Source: Apostichopus japonicus (Eukaryota > Echinodermata > Holothuroidea > Aspidochirotida > Stichopodidae). Taken from it: DNA of 64,000 nt. The notes below the pieces were generated by a model. That model saw nothing but the letters and a program-made list of their open reading frames with translations. It made no database searches and was not told the DNA's origin. The DNA lies in NCBI RefSeq assembly GCF_037975245.1, contig NC_092580.1:7910501-7974500 (forward strand). The letters run 5' to 3'. Below, piece after piece: positions 44,636-56,600 of this stretch. The position numbers and the translations under genes are program-made. Positions within the stretch are counted from its first letter, which is position 1, and every line of letters begins with the position of its first letter.

Positions 44636-47600
44636 GTAAGTTGTCCATTTTTAATATTCGTTTCCATTATCTTAAGTTGCGTGTTATTAATTGCATGTTT
44701 TATAAGTCAGCGATTGACCCCAGCAATTTCAAGGATGATAAAGGAAAAAACGTTTAATTCCTTCCAGGGTAAGACCTATTTTCGTTCCGAAATTTCCATA
44801 CGAACAGTTCCCCATACCATGAGGTATGTAAACTTTTTTTTTAAAATAAATTCCATGAGTACATAGAGTAACGTTACTCGCTGAGGGTAGGGAGGCGAAT
44901 GGCCGGGGTACGATTTCCATTTAGTATTGATCATTTTAATAGTCAAAATTTGTCAAAAAGTTTTTTTTTTCTTTCTAAAAAAGCCTTGGAACTGTTTCTG
45001 TAAAGGTCCCTGTAGTTAGACCCGTATATAATATAAGGCCATTTACCCGCCCGTTTTTATTCGCATCTTCGTTGTATCTGGAATGGAGCGAGGAGAATTT
45101 TAATATTGAAGGTTTGCCGATCTTATGTCAATACACTTAACTTTTAGTTCATCAATCCTACACCTTCACATCCATTTATTTATCCAAGTTCTGTTTTGTT
45201 ACATTAAAGTACAGTATATGCTGAACACAGTGGCGTAGGAAGGTATACCTTTGAGTGTGGGGGGGGGGGGGATGAAGACTGATGGTCGGCCTGGGGGAGG
45301 GGTCTAATGGGAGGGGGTGTTCCCCTCCCCTTTGGATTTTTTTTTGCATTTTCAGGTGGCCTCAGATGCAATTTGGTGCAATATAGCACATTTCAACACC
45401 ACTCCATTTTGTAAATAATTTTGCATTTTCACCTGGCCTTAGATGCAATTTGGTGCTCCAAATGATTTTTTTTTTCTCATTTGGAAATGAAAAAGGGGTT
45501 TTCTGAACTGCGGAGCTGGGGGGGTGGTGCAGAATGATACTTCCGCCCCCCCCCCCCATATTTTTCACTGGGGGTTGGCGCCCCCCAGCCCCCGGTTCCT
45601 ACGCCCTTGATAGTCTGAATATATAGTACACGGTGTTAATGTAAAAGCAAATAGATGAATCATCCAAAACTAAAGACTAAAAAAACTCACTGAATGTTGT
45701 GTATTGCTTTATGAAATAAACCCGTTTTCTTATCCTGGTTGTTTGTTTATAAATAAGTGAACTTTTCCACATTATTGTAAACTTTAACTATTTCTAAAGT
45801 TACGAATTAATACTTTGCTGTTAATCATAGTTTTTGAAATGTAAATTTAAAATAGTTGTATGGTTGAGTTTAACCTTTCCGAAAACCCCAAATATATATA
45901 GGTACTTAAGAAATTGTTTTCTTTAAGAGAAAAATGCTGCTATACGTCTCTAATCATACCAGCAGTAATATGTACTACAAATGGCATTGTTTCAAATGTC
46001 CTTTCGGTGATAATGCATATTTATCGTGGTTATATATTTGTAAATGTTCCCCAACCTTTTAAATACAGTTATATATTGATCTTATTTAACGACACCGATA
46101 TATCAAGATATATTCCATTTTACCGTTCCCTATATAACTGTGTGTTGTATACATGTAGGCCTTTAATACTCTGAATTTAAATTTTGTGACGGACGGACAT
46201 CATATGTTTGTTTTAAATATTTTTCTCTTCTCACATGTTACAGTTCGAAGTGGAAATTGTCAAGAATTCGGTAAGTTCCATTATAATAGTAATAATAATA
46301 ATAATTAGTATTATTATTATAATAATAATGATAATGATAATAGTAATAATAATAATACTTTTTTCCATTTTTTATTTGCATTCATCTCTTCTGCACAACA
46401 CATTAAGTTAAAAAGAAAGAAAAGTTAGTTTCATGACACCAAAAAGGACATTTGCTTTATCAATAACGCAAAGAATCTCTTAGCAGTTTAATTTCTTTGC
46501 GCTTTTTGTTATTGATAAGTATATGCATTTCAACACTCAAGAAAAATGAAAGCTTATGCTTGAAAATATCATAGCTTGGAACGCTTTTGTTAGTTCTGCA
46601 AAGGTAAATATAATATTTGGCATAAAAAATTGTCAGGCTATACCATTTCATTTTGTTCTCATAATCATAACCAAAACACACGTGTTCGTACTCAACTACA
46701 ACTTTTGAATTAAAGATTTCAAGATATATTTTGTTCCAAATATCTCCAACTGCGCTACAGCGCCAGTAAAGGTGGTCTAATGTTTCAGTAGACTCGCCAC
46801 AAAAAGTGCAACTTGGGTCGTTAATAATGTTAATTTTACTAAGAAAACTATTTGTAGCAATGATACGATGGATAAACTTGTACTGAAAGCTTCTTAATTT
46901 AGTATCTCTAATCTTGCTACAAGAAACAAAAATCTCACTCCAGTTTAAAGTGGTGCCTTTAAAATCATTGTCCCATTTTAAACAACCACGTGGTTGCTCA
47001 ATACAACGGCTGTTATATTTATTATAAGCATATTGACAAATTTTAGTAGTACCATACATTTGCGCTAACATAACCTGCTGACTACATGGTTGCTTCGGCA
47101 GCTGCAATGAATATCTGGATGGTACCCACGTTCGTGGGATAGAATGTATAATCCTATCAGCATCAGCAGCAGCAGCAGTTATTTTTACAACGCTAAAGCG
47201 ACCACAAATGTGGAAGAAATCCGCAAGGGCTTATGGATTGCAACTTACACGTCGGGTGGCTCCAATTTAACATTTTCACTCAAATTTGGAATCTTTGCAA
47301 TCTAGAAATTCATTTCTGATGGGAAAACCGTAGATTGCTCTTGGATGAAAAACTCACCTTACTATGACCCGGCCGCGAATATTTTTTTCCCAAACTGAAC
47401 TGACGCTGAAATTATTTCCTCGATTCTGATTGGCTCTCAGCGAGCACGTCAAATGTTAAACATCGAACAAGTCAAAAGACACAGACATATCGTCAAATGC
47501 CTTTTTTGTGTGTACACTCACTGGCTGGCACACACTCGCTCGCCGTCTTCATGGCCACTGCATATTCGACAAGGCCTATCATGATTCATTGAATACATTT

Positions 47601-50600
47601 TGAATTTATGATTATAAAACTAAACGTATCGCAACTCCGAATGTACACAAACACCTCGTACATATGTACATCGGCTACATGTATACAATTACAAATGCAC
47701 TGTGTTTTATTGAGTTGTAGGCTATACACAGTAGGCCTACAATAGGCTACATTACATGTGTTGTGTAGAGCGGAGTCAAGCGAGTAAATTAACGATCGAG
47801 GACTGCCTATAATGGGCGCAGTAGTTGGGAATAGTTGCTTCATTGTGTTAAGAACACTATAAACTTTCGTTAATATATACCTACCAAAAGTTCTGGAAAG
47901 TTGCTAATGTGAATATCTTGAATTTATTCGTGTTGATTATTCTGATATCGACAGAGTATATGGAGGGATCGATGTTGAATACTAAAGTATATCACTTGCT
48001 CACTGAGAGCCAATCAGAATCGAGGAAATAATTTCAGTGTCAGTTCAGTTTGGGAAAAAAAATATTCGCGGCCCGGGTATCGAACCCGGATGCAACCGAT
48101 TGCTAAGCTGCATTGCTTAAAAAAAAAAATAAAAAAAACCGCCTTTATCCACTCGACCACAGCACCGGCATAATTGTATCTTTATGCGGTCTCCAGTTCG
48201 ACGAATTATTCAAATCTATAAAAGAATAGAATGACGAGCTTACCGGTGGGTTGAATGGGTGGTATAGGTCGAGGTATATGGAAATATGCGACAGGGAAGC
48301 CATACAACGAAGCTAAATAAAACATGTTGTAAAGGTCACACGAAATAAACCTTTTGTCATGCCGAAATCACAATGGTTACAAAATAACACGGTAGCAAAT
48401 AATTCCATAGCTTTCTTCAATTAATAATAATGATAATAATAAAAAGCGTTAATTTCTGCTGACTTTGTTTTAATTTTGTGCTGAATTTTTAATCTGTGTT
48501 GTAAATATATACGTTGTGTCGTCAAAATTGGCTCGCGTTGTAAATATATGACAACCTTACCTCTCGAAATATTAAGGAGTAAGAAAATACTTTTACAGCA
48601 GCCAATTCCTTTTATTTCCATAATAAGCTAGGATTGGCCCATTTCAAACGCAAACTTGAAAGTTGTTGGAGTAGACCTATATATGTATAGGCCCATAGAT
48701 GAATAACAACGCAACCTTATATTATGTATGATGCGACGTAAATATTTACAATTATCGAGATTTGTCACGCACCTTCTATGATGACCGAAATGATCACAGA
48801 ATTAAGTGTTGCATCATTCACTTAATTAAATATGTCGTTAGGATCTTATTGAAATTGTTCACTTGTAATGTAACAGTTCTTTTGTAATACAATTGTGAGG
48901 AACGTTGTGTTATTTATGTTCTACTTCGAACGAAAAGTCGCGGATCCAGCCGGTGTGGTTTTTACACCCCCCCCCCCCCTCCATACTACTTTTCATCCCA
49001 CACCAAAAATTAAAGGTAAAAGGAATAGTTCTAGCACAACCTTGCCTATACTCCTTATAGTATAGACCAAAATGCACCATTTCATGTCATTTTTCCTAAG
49101 GGATAACTCACAGACCCCCTGCATCGACTGAATCACCCTCTCAATACGTCTAATTCTAAATTGGGGAGAAAAGAAAAACAAAAATCTCAACATTTCATGA
49201 AAAGTTCAAATTTTGACGAAACCGACCGACTCAAATGCGTTTAGGTTCACTTTTTGAAATGTCACCGTATATGGCTTGCTAAAAAATATTAAAATGGAAC
49301 AACCCATTCAAAAATACAGCTTAAGATATTCTATCATCATAAATATTCATACTGTTACGTCATCACCTGACCGAATGAACAGACAGGACAGATCTATCTA
49401 ATCTGTTGGCGCCAAACAACAATTTGTTTGCCATTATCTCGATCAATTAGTTCCAAACGATTGCACAACATTAATCAATCGAAGTCAATTTTGGTTCGTT
49501 TTAATCAATTATTACAGATAGGCTAGGTGCTAAATCATAATATAATCCAATGAATACATAATAATATAACGTTAAACTTTCCTATTTGTCTTTTCTTACT
49601 ACAGAAACTTGTCCTCCTGACCGAAATAACTGCAACAGCCCATTTCACAGATGTCTGCTAACAAAGACCGACGTCTCATTCTGTGTATGTATGACGGGCT
49701 ATGGGGTTGGAGATCAGTCTAACACGTGTGTAGGTAAGATTATCAATGGTTCAACATTCTCAGGCCAGTTCGTCAACACTTAGGAACATGTAAGGTTTAT
49801 CTATGGCCCCAACAAGTACATAATTGAAAGTTAGTGGATTGATATGATAATGTTGTAGAACGTCAAAACACACTGTTGTATCGGTCCAGGCTGTATTTCT
49901 GTAACACTTTCTCAAATGTTAGAAAACGACTGGACTATAAAGTCTAACACACTGGTCATAAGGTCAGTTCCTCAAATATTACGCATAACTTCTAAATACT
50001 GAAGCTATGGTCTCAATACATGTTTACAATGGTGTTGGATGTTTATCAGGCGTTTTTCTGTTGCTTAAAATGCAGGCGCGTAGCTAGGAATTTGCCAAGG
50101 GAGGGGCGAAACTGTAGATTCGGCATTGCAAACTATCTAAGCGTAGCGCCACCATATGGTTGGCGCGAAGAGTACAAGAAAATTTTGGCTGAAAATGCCT
50201 CCCAGATCGCTGGAAATGGCACTTCCCAGGCCTTGTAAGTTGCACCTTAGCATTTTCTCTTTTGAAATACTAGCGATATTATAAAAACATTAAAAAAAAT
50301 CAAAAATATGCTCAAGGGGATGGGGCGGCTGCCCCTTCGCTTCCCCCGCCTTTGTTTTATTTTTGTTATTATCTATTGTTTTTTTTGTCAAGGTGGACTG
50401 CTCGAATAAGCTATATTCTTCCTCAGTACTCATCCAACACCTCCTCAGCCCTCATCCATCACCTTGTAAAAATGTTGTACTATTGTATATTTGCACTGTG
50501 GAAATAAACTCAAACTTCAACTCAAACTCAAAATGGTCTCAAATGATACTCTATAGTCAGAAAATGGTCTTAAATGCTAAAGCTTTAACAAGTGTTGTTT

Positions 50601-53600
50601 AATTACTGGTAAACAATATAAAGAGCCAAAGACTGTATAAAAAAAATGTTTAGATGTACTAGCACTTTATAACATATTTACTGTGAGATTTGAGATAAAT
50701 ACTAATGAGTTAAAGGAATTTGAAAACCAATGCTTTGCAAAAATAGACGACGGAAGAAATAGGGTTCAATCTGGAAGAGTGGGGTGCGGGTGGGGGGGGG
50801 CACAAATTTCGAAGGGCAATGGGACATGTGACGTAAAATCACTTCAAACGCCAGACAAAATTCCAGTATTTTAATGCCTTTCAAGAAAACGGCAGTTTTC
50901 TTAGTAAGTATAAGTTATACACTTTTATTATTTTGCAATAAAGGAGCATTTTAAATTTCACGAAAGGATACTTTTTCGTCACACTAAAATTAGAAATACT
51001 TTCTATAACAAAAAAAGTACACTTCTACCCGTTATGCAAAAATAACACTTTTCATGTTAAAACAAATGTGAGGAGCACGTTCCCTCCCCTTGCCCCTGCC
51101 CCGACTGAGTCAGTCACTGAGTCAGTCCGCTGTCAGTCACTGAGTCAGTCCGCTGTCAGTCACTGAGTCAGTCCGTCGTCCGTCACTGATTCAGTCAGCC
51201 AGTCAGGGAGAGACTAACTTTTGCAACTGACTAATTGAGTGACAGTATTAGAGTTTTTAGAGGTTTATTTCTGGTATTTTGTTTCTCCAGCACGTCCCTT
51301 CCCCTTGCCCCTGCTCCGACTGAGTCAGTTCGCCGTCAGTCACTGAGTCAGTCAGCGAGTCACTGAGTTAGTCACTGAGTCAGTCACCGAGTCAGTCACT
51401 GAGTCAGTCCGCCGTCAGTCACTGAGTCAGTCCGCCGTCAGTCACTGAGTTAGTCCGCTGTCAGTCACTGAGTCAGTCCGCTGTCAGTCACTGAGTCAGT
51501 CACTGAGTCGGTCACTGAGTCAGTCACTGAGTCAGTCACTGAGCCAGTCACTGAGTCCGTCACTGAATCAGTCCGTCGTCCGTCACTGAGTCAGTCACTG
51601 AGTCAGTCCGTCGTCCGTCACTGATTCAGTCAGCCAGTCAGGGAGAGACTAACTTTTGCAACTGACTAATTGAGTGACAATATTAGAGTTTTTAGAGGTT
51701 TATTTCTGGTATTTTGTTTCTCCAGCACGTCCCTTCCCCTTGCCCCTGCTCCGACTGAGTCAGTTCGCCGTCAGTCACTGAGTCAGTCAGCGAGTCACTG
51801 AGTTAGTCACTGAGTCAGTCACCGAGTCAGTCACTGAGTCAGTCCGCCGTCAGTCACTGAGTCAATCCGCCGTCAGTCACTGAGTTAGTCCGCTGTCAGT
51901 CACTGAGTCAGTCCGCTGTCAGTCACTGAGTCAGTCACTGAGTCGGTCACTGAGTCAGTCACTGAGTCAGTCACTGAGCCAGTCACTGAGTCCGTCACTG
52001 AATCAGTCACTGAGTCAGTCCGTCGTCCGTCACTGAGTCAGTCACTGAGTCAGTCCGTCGTCCGTCACTGAGTCAGTCAGCCAGTCAGGGAGAGACTAAC
52101 TTTTCCAGCTGACTAATTGAGTGACAGCAGGGGCGTATCCAGGATTTTCCAATAGGGGGCGGCGCCAGGCATGAATGATCGCCGTCCTGGGGGATGGGTC
52201 TAAGGGGAGAGGTGTACAATTTTTGCTTTCGAAGAAGAGCTGAAATGCAAAATGGTGTCATATGCATGGGCGGCGATCCGTACTTCCGAGTGGGGGGGGT
52301 ATGACCTTGTTGACTATCTAAGCGTAGCGCCACCATGAGTTGGCGCGAAGCGTACAAGAAAATTTTGGGATTAACAAACCCTCTAGATGGCCGGAAACGG
52401 CACTTCCCGAGGTTTCCAAGCGGCATATACCCAACCTTAAAATAGGGATGTCATGTCCGAAATATCTCATAATCAGGATCCAAAATACTTTTTTTTTAAT
52501 TTCGGGTGTTATTTTGGGAAAATTGCCCCTGTCAATCTTGTTTCAGGCGCAACGTTAGAAGTTCGAGAGCTCTTTTATATTATTCGATGAAGAAAATGGC
52601 CTCATGCATGCTATTACAGGCCTATACACATGCAATACACAATTACACATAGTTACATTCCTAGGTACCGATTGCTAGGGCATCCAGGTGAAACGTGTAT
52701 TAAGCATTACCCTGGTTACATGAGATTCTCAGCTGTTCGAGGGAACATGTGCGTGTGTAGGCCTACTATAGGGCCTATATGAATACTATGAGGGTGCATA
52801 TATGTACTATATCAATACCGTGGGCGCAATAATACATTTTGTTGTTATAGGGCCAATGAAGCCTACAGTCAACTATTTTTGCTTTATAAAGACGCTTTAT
52901 TTGAAAAGATCGCACTGCGTTTATGGTAGGCGAGAAATGAAGCTAAAAAAGAGCCGTACATTAACGAAGATGCATAAATGTAGGCATGAAAATATTCTTA
53001 TCCCTGGCATTTGGTGGGGGGGGGGGGATATGGTGCATTACATCCCCTCCACCCATTTTCATGGGGGGATATATCCCCCCTCCACCCAGGATCGCCGCCC
53101 ATGGCCATATGTGATCCATTTTTCGACCTTAATAATAAGCAACATTTCCAGTAAATATGGACACAAAATGCACAATTTAGTATGGCTGGCATGTCACTTA
53201 GTGTTTATAGTGATAATACAAACACAATTACCATCTATGTTTCTAAAACTATTATGCCGCCGAACTTCGCCAGAACCTTTTTTTTGCAAACAAAAAATAA
53301 AGCATACGGGAGGGGGGGGGGTTGAGCGATCACCGACATCTCACATAAAGGTCGTCATCAATTTTTTTTTTTTTTTTTTTGCTAAACTTTTTTTTTTTTG
53401 GTGACGGCCAATAGGGGGGCGCGCGCCTGTTGCGCCCCCCCCCCTGGATACGCCCCTGGACAGTATTAGAGTTTTCAGAGATTTATTTCTTTTATTTTGT
53501 TTCTCAAGAACTCTGTAGAAATTTCCCCTTCTGGGTCCCCCTTCCCCTTTTCTTGGTAACTTTTCCGAAACAACGAGCTTAAGTAAATACATTTTTACCG

Positions 53601-56600
53601 CTGGTATGTTAACGCGTTTTGTCACCAAACAAAAAAAAACAAAAAAACCCATACCCCACCTTGACCTGAATTCGATTAAGTACATCAAAGTCATGAGCAA
53701 TATAAACACAATGAATACTTCTAGTTTAATCTCTTTCTAAAGAATGACGTCTCAAGAAATCGGCATTCTTTGTTCTTGAAACATTGGCTGCATTTATAAC
53801 GTGGTTTAGGGTTAAGCCAAACCATTATGACATGTTTGCTCTCAATATAGTTGTAGTGTGTGTAACCTATATAGCTAAAGTCATGTGCAAATATACATTA
53901 CCGGTACCTATATATATGAGAGTATGAGGAAGGTACCATAAAAATCTGTATAAGGTTCTCATATATGAGGTACCATTAAGTTAACTGACTACAAGTGCCC
54001 TTAACATGCGTTGTTAATTTTTTTTTCTCATTTTAAATATATCTAGATTATCTAAATTAACTAGATCAGAAATGCCTATTTTGGTAATACAAAGTACCGA
54101 TTTTTCCCTTTTTTTGTAATTAAAAGTTTGTTATTTAAGAAATTCTCTTTTGCTGAAGAATAATCATATAATGAAATTTATAATGGATCTAAGATTGAAG
54201 AGCTGATCCATTTTGTGGGAAAGGTTTGCGATACCCTTTGTGGGTTTGCCCCTCACGTGTTCCACCACTTATCGAAGTTTACCCTCCCTGCCTCTCTCAG
54301 ACAGAACTCTTCTCTCCCTCCCTCTCTTAGACAGAACCCTCTCTCCTAGCTTTCTCTTTCAGACCGACCCCCCCCCCTCCACACACCCTCCCTCTCTCAA
54401 ACAGAACCCTCTTTCACCGTCCCTGGTAAATGCTCGTAGCAGCATCACCGTGGGTGACAATCATGTGACTTCTGGATGTTTCTTATTAAGAGTGGTACAA
54501 AAAGATGTGTAGAAATTTCATCCCGGATAGCATTTGTGTGCGAGTGTTTGTGTGTATTTCCAGGTATGGTATACATTGATTGATATTAATTATGAAGATC
54601 CTCTAAATACTAAAACAAAAAATATCACAATAAAACAACATTTATTGAACATAACAACGAGCACATTAATGTTTAATCTCTTCAGATATTGATGAATGTG
54701 AAACTCCGGATTCATGTGACAACGCTATTTGTCAAAACACAGAAGGGTCATTCCTCTGTGTCTGCAATGAAGGCTTCGTTCACGGTTCCACGGAGAATGC
54801 TTGTATCGATAGACGTAAGTATAAGGAAATGTAGGAAAGAGTATTTTAGATTTTCTATATCTTGTCACAAAACCCCTTTCCAATATGAACTATTGTTAGG
54901 TGTATGGGCAACACTCTGGTTGGGTTTGAGCATTGGATGCAGTTCGAAGGTTGAGGATATGTTCATGATATCGGAAATATTAATGAAAATACCTTCAAAT
55001 ACTATTTCAATATTCAGTTATAATTTATTATAGTTATTTGGACATACATCAGTCGGTATGTGTGCATCATTCTCTATGTACCTGTTTGTGTGTCTGTCTC
55101 TTTCACTCTTGCAATCATGGGCGGCGATCCGTACTTCCGAGTGGGGGGGATATGACCTTGTTGACTATCTAAGCGTAGCGCCATCATGAGTTGGCGCGAA
55201 GCGTACAAGAAAATTTTGGGATTTACAAACCCTCTAGATGGCCGGAAACGGCACTTCCCGAGGTTTCCAAGCGGCATATACCCAACTTTAAAATAGGGAT
55301 TTCATGTCCGAAATATCTCATAAGCAGGATCCAAAATACTTTTTTTTAAATTTCGGGTGTTATTTTGGGAAAATTGCCCCTGTCAATCTTGTTTCAGGCG
55401 CTACGTTAGAATGTTCGAGAGCTTTTTATATTATTCGATGAAGAAAATGGCCTCATGCAGGCTATTATAGGCCTATACACATGCAATACACAATTACACA
55501 TAGTTACATTCCTAGGTACCGATTGCTAGGGCATCCAGGTGAAACGTACGTGTATTAACAGGGGCGTCGGAAACTATTTGGGATTGGTACGGAAGATCAG
55601 AGTGTGGCCATCTACCATAATTATCGGGGGGGGGGGGGTGGGGGACGTTTGGAAGGTCAAACTACGCTACGCGCCACCATTGGTTGGCGCATAGCGTAAT
55701 GGAGAAAATTTTGAAAAAAATGCCTCTCAGATTGCAGGAAATGGCACTTCCCGAGCTTTTCTTCTGTGCATTCTCCCTTGTCTGTGTTTGTACCCGATTA
55801 ATCTTCTGAAACACATTTTGAAGTATGTTTTCATTTTGGTTCTTTATTTTTTGCCTTTTTTTCTTCTTAGTGCTACTTTTTTCTCCTTTTTTTGCGCCGT
55901 GAATATTGGTCCGGCGAACCGCTCCGACGCCCCTAATTAAGCATTACCCTGGTAACATGAGATTCTCAGCTGTTCGAGGGAACATGTACGTGTGTAGGCC
56001 TACTATAGGGCCTATATGAATACTATGAGGGTGCATATATGTACTATATCAATACCGTGGGCGCAATAATACATTTTGTTGTTATAGGGCCAATGAAGCC
56101 TACAGTCAACTATTCTTGCTTTATAAAGACGGTTTATTTGAAAAGATCGCACTGCGTTTATGGTATAGGCGAGAAATGAAGCTAATAAGAGCCGTACATT
56201 CGCGATGATGCATGAATGTAGGCATGAAAATATTCTTATTCCTGGCATTTGGTGGGGGGGATATGGTGTATTACATCCCCTCCACCCATTTTCATGGGGG
56301 GGATATATCCCCCCATCCCCCCCAGGATCGCCGCCCATGCTTGCAATAATTGTCTGTCCATATGCCTATCTGTCTGTGTGCGTATGTGTGTGTGTGTCTC
56401 TCTCTTCTATTTGTGTTCTTGTATGTTTCTGAATCAGTGTTTGTGGTTGTAACTGTCCGTCTGTATGTACATATCTACCACCCTACCCATGTCAGTTTTT
56501 CTTGTATGTGTCTTCTTTGCCTTGTTCATTATCTTCCGCCTTTCCTCTTGTTTCAATGTCTGGTACGATTCAGAGAGAAAATTAAAATGGCAAGGAATTG

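Noticed and set aside
52085-52426. Minus-strand frame of 113 codons, similar to one at 55074-55277
   Set aside because: Both are shadows of the hAT-like repeat; their similarity comes from the shared element, not from a gene family.
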